Source of the DNA: Anaerostipes rhamnosivorans
GTDB lineage: Bacteria > Bacillota > Clostridia > Lachnospirales > Lachnospiraceae
Direction of reading: 5' to 3'
DNA: 64,000 nt
Assembly: GCF_005280655.1 (NCBI RefSeq)
Contig: NZ_CP040058.1
Location: 1,464,001-1,528,000 of the forward strand
The translations under genes and the position numbers were made by a program. The notes under the pieces were generated by a model that saw nothing but the letters and a program-made list of their open reading frames with translations, was not told the origin of the DNA and made no database searches. This document shows positions 51,771 through 62,024 of the stretch, in pieces (positions within the stretch are counted from its first letter, which is position 1; the number at the start of each line of letters is the position of its first letter).

Positions 51771-52097
51771 GAGTGTAGTGTTTTTAGTTGAAACTTGTCC
51801 TATCGAGTATACGGGGAGAAAGGGAAAACATGAACTTTAAAAAGATGTTTAGATGATATAGGGATCTTGAAATATGAAAAAGTGAAATAGAAGACAAAAG
51901 AAGTGTCAAGGGACAAGGCGAAGCCGATACGCCGTAGGGCAACCCTTGACACTTTGAATAAAATAAACTTTCCCGAAGGGAAGCAACCAGAGAGTTGCTT
52001 TCCCTGCCTAACGGCGAGTGTTAATAAGGTTAAGGAACTTAGTTCCTTATAGGGGTATGGGGGCAACGCCACCATGAATTGTAAAGGAGTGATGAGC
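51771..52097. other. Gap with a structured RNA-like element
   Basis: No gene. It holds a 12-bp perfect stem AAGTGTCAAGGG (51901-51912)/CCCTTGACACTT (51943-51954) whose 30-nt loop contains a GGCG/CGCC inner stem, a CTTTCCCGAAGGGAAG hairpin (about 51968), and AGGGGTATGGGGGCAACGCC (52051-52070), which resembles the AGGGGTTTGGGGAGCG of the MRIR leaders. Confidence 0.6.
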
Positions 52098-52334
52098 ATG
52101 AATGATTATAAAGATATACTTTTTAGCGAGTGTTTGGAAGAGATTGATAATCAAAAAGTTCAATTAACTTCTGACGAATACGAAAAATATGCAGAAGAAG
52201 TTGTTTCTGATTTAAAACAAAGGAATAAACTTTCAAATTTACGCACAAATTATGGGGTCGAGTGTAAAAAAGCTGGATGGTATTCTGGCTTTTATACTGC
52301 AATACAAATTTTAAGAGAATTATTGATTTACTAA
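52098..52334 (+). CDS. Small acidic protein, unknown
   Basis: 78 residues: MNDYKDILFSECLEEIDNQK...VECKKAGWYSGFYTAIQILRELL. The ATG at 52098 lies 8 bp after GGAG; nearer in-frame starts are too close. No family recognised. Confidence 0.65.
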   Translation: MNDYKDILFSECLEEIDNQKVQLTSDEYEKYAEEVVSDLKQRNKLSNLRTNYGVECKKAGWYSGFYTAIQILRELLIY

Positions 52335-52350
52335 AAAAGGAGATGATTAT

Positions 52351-52560
52351 ATGACAACACAGTTTTTAAAAGACGCACTTCCAGCATTTCTTACTGCATT
52401 TCTTATGGCATGGGGATATTCAGATATAATTCAAGAAAAACATAAACTATCATTTGATAAAACTTTGATAGTTTATATCGGATTACATATAGCACTTTTT
52501 GTTCCGCTTTATTGTCTTTCTGTTTTTCTTAGATGGGCAGAAATTTTACCAAGTTACTAA
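52351..52560 (+). CDS. Small membrane protein, unknown
   Basis: 69 residues with two hydrophobic helices (PAFLTAFLMAWGYSDII and TLIVYIGLHIALFVPLYCLSVFL). AAAGGAG before the ATG. Its 3' end overlaps the convergent gene by 32 bp. Confidence 0.62.
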   Translation: MTTQFLKDALPAFLTAFLMAWGYSDIIQEKHKLSFDKTLIVYIGLHIALFVPLYCLSVFLRWAEILPSY

Positions 52561-53155
52561 AGAAATAAATAACAATAATCCCAAAGGTTAAATCTAAAAC
52601 AATTCTTTTTTTGAGGGGGAATTCTTTATCGTTTATTTTTATCAATAAACGTAGGAGATTAGCACAGTAGGATACACAAAAAATAGAAGCAAATAAACCG
52701 GCAGAAACTATAACAAAAGGATAATACAAACCAGTGAAATGAACGGGAACGGAATGGATCATTATTCTTGGACTGTAAAGGGAATTATAGATCAATACAG
52801 TTAAAAGGATGATAGAGTTTAGATGAAAAAGGACTGCCCCGCCTGATCCAATTATGATGTAATCGTAATCTTTTGAGAACTGCTCAAGGGCTGTTAGAGC
52901 GAAAGTAATGGCATGAGTCACTAATAAAAATGCCCAGATGGTTAAGAGGTCTTTTTGTGAGAGATTAAGTTCTGTAAAAAAATTGATGGTAGATTCAGGC
53001 AATATCATCTGAATTTTAGAACTAAGTATGTTTTTAATAGTTGCGGCTTCGTTTTGAAATAAGGTTGTAAATATTAAAATTACAATCATAGCTTGAGGAA
53101 TTTTATAAATCTGTTTTGTAGACCAATAGCTGATTTTTTCAAGAAAAGTAAACAT
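52529..53155 (-). CDS. Polytopic membrane protein, minus strand
   Basis: 208 residues with about four to five hydrophobic helices. AAGGAG before the ATG and an extended -10 (TGGTATAAT, near 53190 on minus) upstream, so it is an independent gene. No family recognised. One of the few leftward genes of the element. Confidence 0.7.
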   Translation of the reverse strand: MFTFLEKISYWSTKQIYKIPQAMIVILIFTTLFQNEAATIKNILSSKIQMILPESTINFFTELNLSQKDLLTIWAFLLVTHAITFALTALEQFSKDYDYIIIGSGGAVLFHLNSIILLTVLIYNSLYSPRIMIHSVPVHFTGLYYPFVIVSAGLFASIFCVSYCANLLRLLIKINDKEFPLKKRIVLDLTFGIIVIYFFSNLVKFLPI

Positions 53156-53273
53156 AGGATTCTCCTTACAAAAGTTTAGTTAAATTATACCAGAAGCTAT
53201 GGTGAAAGAAAAGTGAACGAATAAAGATGTCTTTTGATACAAAAACAAGAATAGAAAGGTGAGGGTGTTCATT

Positions 53274-54059
53274 ATGGTATTAAAAGAATTAGATCAAGAG
53301 TTGGTTAATAAGGCGAATAAAAATAGTTCATCAGGGGAAAGGGGATTTTTATCTGAGTCAGAATACAAAACGTATGTAAAAAAAGTATTATCATGGAAAA
53401 TATCAGATGAAAGAAAAGAAAAAATTCTAAATGAACTATATAAAAAATGGAATGAAAAGCTGAAATATGAAGCACAGCATATATCCAAGAAGGTTGCCGG
53501 GCCTGCAAGATATAATGCAAAGCGGATGGATAAATCGGATAAGATTTTTAAGTGTGCTTTAAACATAGCTTACTGGTTTGAGGATGTAGAGAAACAGGTA
53601 AGAGATGCTCAAAGGAAAGAAAATGAGGATGTAATTGAACTATATGAAAAAATTAAATTTTGCAGGAAGAATGATTCGTCTTATAATCCTGCAAAAGATT
53701 TAGAAAAGTTGGCGTATCGTGAAAATAAGCTGTTTATAAGGCTGTATAAGAGGTTTTATAAACAATATCAATGGAGAAAAAACAGTAACGTGGCTAAATT
53801 ATATGAGAAATCTCTTGCCGGAGAAATTAAGGAGATTAGAAAAGAGATTTTCTATGAGGATGCTAATATTACTGCTTACACGGAAGGAGATCGGGCATAC
53901 ATAAAGTTTTTAATGTGTCCAAAACGTCAGCTGGTTCTTGCGTTAGGACATCATGGTTGGTGGTGGAATAGCCATCAAAGAGCATGGAGTACCTATACAG
54001 AGAAGTTGGACGAAAAATGGGTATCGACAATTAGTACTCGATATGCGCCCTATGTTTAA
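53274..54059 (+). CDS. Soluble helical protein, unknown (ICE-associated)
   Basis: 261 residues, rich in Lys and Glu, mostly helical. Contains KKVAGPARYNAKRMDKSDKI, reminiscent of a segment in ICE/phage-borne proteins (xGPA-Y/F-x-A-K), and ends WWWNSHQRAWSTYTEKLDEKWV. The ATG at 53274 follows AAAGGTGAGG; a GTG at 53259 is also possible. Function unknown. Last cargo gene before the transposase. Confidence 0.72.
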   Translation: MVLKELDQELVNKANKNSSSGERGFLSESEYKTYVKKVLSWKISDERKEKILNELYKKWNEKLKYEAQHISKKVAGPARYNAKRMDKSDKIFKCALNIAYWFEDVEKQVRDAQRKENEDVIELYEKIKFCRKNDSSYNPAKDLEKLAYRENKLFIRLYKRFYKQYQWRKNSNVAKLYEKSLAGEIKEIRKEIFYEDANITAYTEGDRAYIKFLMCPKRQLVLALGHHGWWWNSHQRAWSTYTEKLDEKWVSTISTRYAPYV

Positions 54060-54166
54060 TTTGGGAATAAATGAATATGAATCAATCGAATCTGATTGGG
54101 AGAGAGGTTCTTCTGATCAGAAATGTTACTTTGTAAGTTTTTAAATTGTCATATGGAAACAAATAT

Positions 54167-54195
54167 GGGGGAGAGTATTTTCTCTCTCCTTTGTT
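54167..54195 (+). terminator. Terminator before the transposase gene
   Basis: GGAGAG / CTCTCC stem with loop TATTTTCT, followed by TTTGTT. Confidence 0.65.
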
Positions 54196-54282
54196 ACATT
54201 AGAAAATAGTAGTTAGGCAGGAAATTCTTTGCCAAAAATAATTGGTCAGTGATACAATATTTTTGGGGAAAAGGGGGATATT

Positions 54283-55332
54283 ATGCTTGATTATGCAAGT
54301 AACATTGGGGATTTTAGAAAGAACAAACATCTATCGCCAATCGAACGTGGGCAGATAGCGGCCTTGCATGCACAAGGGTATACGCCGTATAGGATAGGAA
54401 AATTATTAGGTCGTGCAAGTAATACAATAAGAAATGAGTTAAAAAGAGGTTCTACAATAAGCGTGGATAAGGGAAACTATAAAAAAATACGATATTTCCC
54501 TGAGCGTGGACAAATAGCATATGAAAATAATAGAAAGCGTTGTAGACAAGATTACAAGGCGTTTAAGTGCGAAAAATTTATTAAATATGTAGAGAGTAAG
54601 GTATTAGAAGAAAAACGCTCGTTAGATTCTATTTATGGTCGTGTACTGAAACAAGGGTATTTTAAAAAGGAAGAAGTAGTGTGCACAAAAACGCTCTACA
54701 ATTATGTAGAAGCAGGTGTTATAAAAGTTAAAAATATTGATTTGCCAGAAAAAGTGAAACGACGCACAAAAAAGAAGACCTATTCAAAGCGTTATAAACG
54801 AACGGATGGGAGAAGTATAGAAGAAAGAGCAGAACAGATTAATAATAGAGAAGAGTTTGGACATTGGGAGATTGACCTGGTGATCGGAAAGAAAGATAAA
54901 GAGGACAATGTTCTGTTGACTCTTACAGAGCGGAAAACACGAAAAGAAATTATACGTAAGATTGAGGGCAAGACCATAGAAGCCGTACAAGAGTGTTTGG
55001 ATCAGATTATAAAAGAGGTTCCTAGGGAAGCACTGAAAAGTATTACGTCTGATAATGGACAAGAATTTGCACGTTTATATAATATAGAAGAAAAGGGGAT
55101 TAAGGTGTACTATGCGCATCCTTATTCCTCTTATGAAAGAGGGCAAAATGAGAATACAAATGGTATTATTCGCCGCTTTATTCCGAAGGGAATGGAAATC
55201 AAAAAATTTAGTGATGAGAAATTAAAGAAGATTGAGAAGTGGATCAATACGATGCCACGGAGAAATCTGGGATATTCTACGGCAGAGGAATTGTATCAGG
55301 AGGAGGTGGAGAATCTCGAGATATGTGCATAA
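54283..55332 (+). CDS. IS30-family DDE transposase, candidate recombinase of the element
   Basis: 349 residues. N-terminal HTH typical of IS30 (LSPIERGQIAALHAQGYTPYRIGKLLGRASNTIRNELKRG), then the DDE domain: first Asp in FGHWEIDLVIGKK, second Asp in ITSDNGQEF, Glu in YERGQNENTNGIIRRFIPKG. All catalytic residues are present. It lies about 60 bp from the right inverted repeat and no other recombinase was found, so it may move the whole element, as the IS30-like transposase does in ICE6013. It could also be a plain insertion sequence; no clear private inverted repeats were found. Confidence 0.93.
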   Translation: MLDYASNIGDFRKNKHLSPIERGQIAALHAQGYTPYRIGKLLGRASNTIRNELKRGSTISVDKGNYKKIRYFPERGQIAYENNRKRCRQDYKAFKCEKFIKYVESKVLEEKRSLDSIYGRVLKQGYFKKEEVVCTKTLYNYVEAGVIKVKNIDLPEKVKRRTKKKTYSKRYKRTDGRSIEERAEQINNREEFGHWEIDLVIGKKDKEDNVLLTLTERKTRKEIIRKIEGKTIEAVQECLDQIIKEVPREALKSITSDNGQEFARLYNIEEKGIKVYYAHPYSSYERGQNENTNGIIRRFIPKGMEIKKFSDEKLKKIEKWINTMPRRNLGYSTAEELYQEEVENLEICA

Positions 55333-55390
55333 TGTATATATCTTGCGTTTGTATTTGTTAAAAGTAACTAAAATGAAGAAAAATGCAAAA

Positions 55391-55411
55391 TAGTTCAATT
55401 TGGTATTGCAA
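55391..55411 (-). repeat. Right terminal inverted repeat
   Basis: Reads TTGCAATACCAAATTGAACTA on the minus strand; matches the left repeat (20584-20604) at 16 of 21 positions, 11 of them contiguous. Confidence 0.6.
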
Positions 55412-55417
55412 TCCGCC

Positions 55418-55430
55418 AAATTTAAAAAAA
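55418..55430 (+). repeat. Right flanking direct repeat
   Basis: AAATTTAAAAAAA, identical to 20565-20577. It lies 14 bp before the -35 of the hrcA promoter. Confidence 0.55.
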
Positions 55431-55443
55431 TGTATAGGAGGGG

Positions 55444-55511
55444 TTGACAACAAAATTTAAAAGTGATAACTTATGTTATAGATATTAGCACTCGTCTAAG
55501 TTGAGTGCTAA
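55444..55511 (+). promoter_or_regulatory. hrcA operon promoter and CIRCE operator
   Basis: -35 TTGACA (55444-55449), 17 bp, -10-like TAACTT (55467-55472). The CIRCE element TTAGCACTC-N9-GAGTGCTAA (55485-55511) is perfect. HrcA binds it and represses the operon until heat titrates GroEL away from HrcA. Confidence 0.95.
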
Positions 55512-55530
55512 TAATGAAAGGAAAGATACC

Positions 55531-56559
55531 ATGGATTTAAATGATCGTAAAAGATTAATATTAAAAGCGATTATAGCCAATTATCTGGAGACCGGGGAAC
55601 CTGTTGGTTCCAGGACCATCTCCAAGATGGAGGGACTGAATCTGAGTTCAGCCACGATCCGCAATGAGATGGCGGACTTGGAGGATCTGGGGTTCATTCT
55701 GCAGCCACATACTTCTGCCGGGCGTATCCCATCTGACATGGGATATCGATTTTATGTGGATCAGCTGATGCAGGACAGAGAGTCGGACGAAGAAGAACGG
55801 CTCGAACTTGTGCAGAAGGTCGACAAGATGGAAGTGATGTTAAAGCAGGTTGCCAATGTCCTGGCGTCCAGTACAAATTATGCTACAATGGTATCTGCCC
55901 CTCAGTACAAGAACACAAAACTCAAGTTTGTGCAGCTTTCCCAAGTAGATGATTATAGTCTGCTGGCGGTCATCGTGGCAGACGGCAATATTGTGAAAAA
56001 CCAGATCATCGACGTGGAAAAACCACTGGCAAATGACGAAGTCCTAAAGCTGAACGTATTGCTCAATTCTTTTCTGCAGGGTCTGACACTGAAGGAGATC
56101 AATCTGGAACTGATCCAGACCATGAATGAGCAGGCAGGGATTCACAGCAAGATCCTGGAAAAGATCCTGGAGGAGATCGCAGTTGTTATACACAATGCGG
56201 ACCAGCTGGAGATTTATACGGGAGGCGCTTCTAATATCCTGAAGTATCCGGAACTTGGCGCGCCGGAGACGGCCACTGAACTTTTGGACGCTTTAGTAGA
56301 GAAGAAGGCACTGAACAAGCTGGTGGATGATACATTGGGAAGTGATGACCACCACGGAATCCAGGTCTACATCGGAGATGAAGCTCCGGTGAAGAATATG
56401 AGTGACTGTAGTATTGTGACAGCCACTTATGAACTGGAGGAAGGCGGAACCGGAACAATCGGGATCATTGGTCCCAAACGGATGGATTATAAGCGGGTGG
56501 TAAAAACCCTGGAGAATCTTACCGATGAGATCAACGGCCTATTTAAGAAAAAACCATAG
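55531..56559 (+). CDS. hrcA: Heat-inducible transcription repressor HrcA
   Basis: 342 residues. N-terminal winged helix with GEPVGSRTISKMEGLNLSSATIRNEMADLEDLGFILQPHTSAGRIPSD (HrcA signature), followed by the GAF-like regulatory domain and ending GPKRMDYKRVVKTLENLTDEIN. Binds the CIRCE element just upstream, so it represses its own operon. The ATG at 55531 has GAAAGGAAAG; a longer in-frame start (55501) would lie inside the CIRCE. Confidence 0.97.
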   Translation: MDLNDRKRLILKAIIANYLETGEPVGSRTISKMEGLNLSSATIRNEMADLEDLGFILQPHTSAGRIPSDMGYRFYVDQLMQDRESDEEERLELVQKVDKMEVMLKQVANVLASSTNYATMVSAPQYKNTKLKFVQLSQVDDYSLLAVIVADGNIVKNQIIDVEKPLANDEVLKLNVLLNSFLQGLTLKEINLELIQTMNEQAGIHSKILEKILEEIAVVIHNADQLEIYTGGASNILKYPELGAPETATELLDALVEKKALNKLVDDTLGSDDHHGIQVYIGDEAPVKNMSDCSIVTATYELEEGGTGTIGIIGPKRMDYKRVVKTLENLTDEINGLFKKKP

Positions 56560-56574
56560 GAGGGAAGGTGCATT

Positions 56575-59083
<2,509 letters not shown>

Positions 59084-59105
59084 GGAAAAAAGAAGGTAGA
59101 CGATT

Positions 59106-60251
59106 ATGGCAGATAAACGAGATTACTATGAAGTGCTGGGCGTGAGCCGCAGCGCCTCAGAATCAGAAATAAAGAAAGCCTACCGTAAACTTGCGAAACA
59201 GTATCATCCAGATACGAACCCGGGAGATAAAGTAGCCGAGGCAAAGTTCAAAGAAGCTTCCGAGGCCTATGAAGTCTTAAGTGATCCTGAAAAAAAAGCG
59301 CAGTATGACCAGTTTGGTCATGCTGCCTTTGAGCAGGGCGGACCCGGAGGATTTAATGGAGGATTCGGCGGTTTTGATTTCGGCGGGGATATGGGTGATA
59401 TTTTCGGAGATATCTTCGGCGGTATGTTCGGCGGAGGCGGAAGAAGCCAGCGCGCGGCCAATACTCCGACCCAGGGTGCTCATGTGCGGGCAAGGATCCA
59501 TGTGACTTTTGAGGAAGCGGTCTTCGGAACCACAAAAAAACTGGAAATCTCTCTGAAAGAGGAATGTGCTTCCTGTCACGGAAGCGGTGCCAAAGCGGGC
59601 ACGCAGCCGGAAACCTGTCCGAAGTGCGGCGGTAAAGGCCAGGTAGTGTATACTCAGCAGTCCATGTTTGGCACGGTGAGAAATGTCCAGACCTGTCCGG
59701 ACTGTCACGGAACCGGCCAGGTCATCAAGGAAAAATGCCCGGACTGTCACGGAACTGGTTACACGAGCCAGAGAAAGACCATCGAGGTCACAGTGCCTGC
59801 CGGTATCAACAATGGACAGAGCATCAGGATTCGGGGAAAAGGAGAGCCTGGAACTCATGGCGGCCCAAGAGGAGATCTTCTTGTGGTTGTTTCTGTGGAC
59901 CGGCATCCGAAGTTCCAGAGACAGGAATACGATATTATTTCCACGGAGCCGATTTCCTTTACCCAGGCAGCTTTGGGGGCAACCATCAAGATCAATACGG
60001 TAGACGGTCCTTATGATTATACAATCAAAGCGGGAACCCAGACAGATACACGTGTGCGCCTGAAAGGAAAAGGTGTGCCGACTTTAAGGAATAAAAACGT
60101 CCGCGGTGACCACTATGTGACCTTAGTTGTCCAGGTGCCGGAGCATCTCAACGAAGAACAGAAGGATGCTTTGAAGAAGTTCCAAGAATCTATGGGTGAG
60201 ACACCGAAAAAAGAAGAACATAAAGGATTTTTTGGGAAACATAAAAAATAG
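59106..60251 (+). CDS. dnaJ: Chaperone DnaJ (Hsp40)
   Basis: 381 residues, class A. J domain with YHPDTNPG (HPD about 34-36), Gly/Phe region (about 75-115), four CxxCxGxG zinc repeats ([36 protein letters not shown], about 155-220) and the substrate-binding C-domain. Ends the operon before a terminator. Confidence 0.97.
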   Translation: MADKRDYYEVLGVSRSASESEIKKAYRKLAKQYHPDTNPGDKVAEAKFKEASEAYEVLSDPEKKAQYDQFGHAAFEQGGPGGFNGGFGGFDFGGDMGDIFGDIFGGMFGGGGRSQRAANTPTQGAHVRARIHVTFEEAVFGTTKKLEISLKEECASCHGSGAKAGTQPETCPKCGGKGQVVYTQQSMFGTVRNVQTCPDCHGTGQVIKEKCPDCHGTGYTSQRKTIEVTVPAGINNGQSIRIRGKGEPGTHGGPRGDLLVVVSVDRHPKFQRQEYDIISTEPISFTQAALGATIKINTVDGPYDYTIKAGTQTDTRVRLKGKGVPTLRNKNVRGDHYVTLVVQVPEHLNEEQKDALKKFQESMGETPKKEEHKGFFGKHKK

Positions 60252-60255
60252 ATTA

Positions 60256-60300
60256 TGCAGGATTATGATTGAAACAACATCATAGTCCTGCATTTTTTAT
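60256..60300 (+). terminator. Terminator of the hrcA operon
   Basis: GCAGGATTATGAT / ATCATAGTCCTGC stem (one G:T pair) followed by ATTTTTTATT. Confidence 0.9.
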
Positions 60301-60475
60301 TCTATAGGAAAGTTCTGCGAACCTCCCTATGGAATAAAAAAGCCCTGCGGGCATTATGCACACAAATGCGTGAGGAAACTATTTGACTACGTCAAATCGC
60401 ATTTGGCGCGCAAAGGTGCCCAGCCCCTCAAAGAGTGAGGGGTTGGGGAGATGAAGTGGGCTTGCCCACTTTGTT
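60300..60475. repeat. Array of nested hairpins
   Basis: Consecutive perfect or near-perfect stems: TATTCTATAGG/CCTATGGAATA with an inner GTTC/GAAC; GCCC/GGGC (60342-60352); GGGCA (60349)/TGCCC (60417) enclosing AAATGCG (60364)/CGCATTT (60398) enclosing TTTGAC (60382)/GTCAAA (60391); CCCCTC (60424)/GAGGGG (60437); AAGTGGGC (60454)/GCCCACTT (60464). No gene. It looks like a mobile palindromic repeat or structured RNA. Confidence 0.7.
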
Positions 60476-60476
60476 C

Positions 60477-60971
60477 TTACCTGTTAATGTTCTCTCTGGC
60501 CAGGCAGTTGATAAATTCAGAAGGGGTACGCGCAGAGACAAGCTGTTTGATATTCTGCGGGTTTTCCAGGACACGCACGATCCCGTCGTACAGTTCCATA
60601 AATTTTTTCCGGTCTTCCTGATGGACTGCGATCATCATAACGATATGGATCATGTGCTCGTCCCATGGAATACCTTTTTCGCTGGTGAGAATACAGACCA
60701 TTGTCCTGCTTGCGTTCATATGGAGTGAATGGGGCACTGCAAAAGCATCCAAGAAACAGGTGGATGACAAACGTTCCCGTTCGAGAACAGAGTCGATAAA
60801 ATCATCTCCCGCAATTCCAAAGTCAACGATCTTTTCTCCAAGAAAGCGGATCACATTTTCTTTTGCAGAAAATTCAAGATTCTGAAAAAACAGAGGAATT
60901 AATTTTAGGAGTATGAATGCGCAGAGAGTATTTGATGAGGTGCTGGAACTATTAAAGTAGAAATAAACCAA
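60477..60971 (-). pseudogene. PTS EIIA domain (fructose/mannitol type), probably 5'-truncated
   Basis: The frame encodes a PTS IIA type-2 domain: FLGEKIVDFGIAGDDFIDSVLERERLSSTCFLDAFAVPHSL, with the phosphorylatable His in FAVPHS, and ending FINCLARENINR. The N-terminal 20 codons (SSSTSSNTLCAFILLK) are unlike the family, begin with TTG and have no ribosome site, and a terminator hairpin lies just upstream. It is best read as the 3' end of a longer gene (stand-alone EIIA, or a BglG/MtlR-type regulator that ends in EIIA) whose 5' part is lost. Confidence 0.65.
60914..60961 (+). pseudogene. 3' fragment of an unidentified gene
   Basis: On the + strand MNAQRVFDEVLELLK-stop reads like the C-terminal end of a helical protein and is directly followed by a terminator (60971-61004). 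No body of the gene is present upstream, where the EIIA remnant lies on the other strand. A deletion scar is suggested. Confidence 0.35.
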
Positions 60972-61004
60972 ACCCTGGAGAGAAGTTTTTTCTCCAGGGT
61001 TTTA
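60971..61004 (+). terminator. Terminator hairpin
   Basis: 11-bp perfect stem AACCCTGGAGA (60971-60981)/TCTCCAGGGTT (60991-61001) followed by TTT. It can also serve the HAD gene ending at 61012 on the minus strand. Confidence 0.85.
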
Positions 61005-61011
61005 TAAGTGC

Positions 61012-61815
61012 TTATAAAAGATGTTCCAGCGTATGTGCAATGCCGTCTTCATTATTGCCGAGTGTCACTTCATCAGCAATCTCTTTCAGAGCATCACAGG
61101 CATTTCCCATCGCCACTCCATGGCCTGCAAATTCTATCATTTCCAGGTCGTTCTCCGCATCTCCGAAGGCCATCACTTCCTCGGGAGAGATTTGAAGGAG
61201 CCCACAGGTACGCCTGAGACCTTCTGCCTTATTGATCCCTTTGGGCATGGCCTCTATGTAAAATGGTGCTGTCCTGACGAAAACAAGGTCGTCTTCAAAG
61301 GGTTTTCCAATCTCCGAAAGAACCTGCCAGAGCTGATCCGGCTGCACGGACATTAAGATCTTGACCAGATCAAAGTCGAGGAAATCAGCCAATGAAGGGA
61401 CTTCTGTACATTCCATCTGATTGTTCCAGCACTCATGCTGGACTTTGTAGCCATTCTTGTCCGTAACATAAAAGCGTTCGCCGTCATCGATGATAGGTAC
61501 CACCGGATAGTGTTCCAAGTGCCGCAGGACTTCCTTGGCGAAATCACAGGGGAAGGACTGCTGGTGGAGCACTGTCTTGTCATCGGCTCTAAGGATCTTT
61601 CCGCCGTTGTAGGCGATCAGCATTCCGTGGTATTTTTCCATCTCTAATATACGCATTTCTTTGTAAAGGCCCGGAACCGGACGGGCAGAACAGAGGGCTA
61701 CGGTAATGCCCTGTCTCTGTGCGGCAAGCAGGGCATCTCTGGTTTTTGGAGTGACCGTTTTTTCATCGGTGTTTAAGGTTCCGTCTAAATCCAGGGCGAT
61801 CAGTTTATATTTCAT
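61012..61815 (-). CDS. Cof-type HAD phosphatase
   Basis: 267 residues. HAD motif I ALDLDGTLN (about 6-14), motif II LCSARP, lysine motif III GINKAEGLRRT and motif IV FGDAENDLEMIEFAG; the C2B cap lies between. Such enzymes dephosphorylate sugar phosphates or cofactors. The start at 61815 is chosen because motif I then lies at the usual distance; AAAGGATGG is upstream. An in-frame start at 61854 adds an unlikely extension. Confidence 0.92.
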   Translation of the reverse strand: MKYKLIALDLDGTLNTDEKTVTPKTRDALLAAQRQGITVALCSARPVPGLYKEMRILEMEKYHGMLIAYNGGKILRADDKTVLHQQSFPCDFAKEVLRHLEHYPVVPIIDDGERFYVTDKNGYKVQHECWNNQMECTEVPSLADFLDFDLVKILMSVQPDQLWQVLSEIGKPFEDDLVFVRTAPFYIEAMPKGINKAEGLRRTCGLLQISPEEVMAFGDAENDLEMIEFAGHGVAMGNACDALKEIADEVTLGNNEDGIAHTLEHLL

Positions 61816-61922
61816 AAGTAGGTACCATCCTTTCTGTATGTAAATGATAGTCAAAAAATATTATAACATTAAGAGGGGCTGATTGAATATATAGATAAAA
61901 ATTTATTATGTTATGATAAAAA

Positions 61923-61959
61923 ACTATAATTATGAATAATTATAGTACAGCAGTATAAT
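61923..61959 (+). promoter_or_regulatory. Palindromic operator and promoter of asrABC
   Basis: ACTATAATTAT (61923-61933)-GA-ATAATTATAGT (61936-61946) is an 11-bp perfect palindrome. A -10 TATAAT follows at 61954-61959, so the palindrome covers the -35 position. It is a likely binding site of a regulator of sulfite respiration; the protein is not identifiable here. Confidence 0.6.
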
Positions 61960-62024
61960 AGAAGTAATGAAACCTGGAGATCTTAGATTAGGCTACACAG
62001 AGTATAAAATGGAGGGATGAGAAG

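Larger units (their letters stand above)
20578..55417 (+). mobile_element. Integrative conjugative element (Tn916/ICEBs1-type transfer core, IS30-type transposase, pilus module)
   Basis: About 34.8 kb inserted between the second Hsp70 operon and the hrcA promoter. Boundaries are set by a 13-bp direct repeat AAATTTAAAAAAA (20565-20577 and 55418-55430) and, just inside, imperfect 21-bp inverted repeats (20584-20604, 55391-55411). Content: DUF961 pair, FtsK-like ATPase, oriT, MobT, TcpD, TcpE, VirB4, VirB6-like, wall hydrolase and TcpC as in Tn916; then a Tad-like pilus module, surface proteins and regulators. Composition is more AT-rich than the flanks. No tyrosine or serine integrase was found; the IS30-type transposase next to the right end is the only recombinase, as in staphylococcal ICE6013. 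Confidence 0.88.

Noticed and set aside
54060..55420. Private terminal inverted repeats of the IS30 copy
   Set aside because: Only weak matches were found left of the transposase (near 54139 and 54240) against the right side; none is better than expected in AT-rich DNA, so a stand-alone IS was not delimited.
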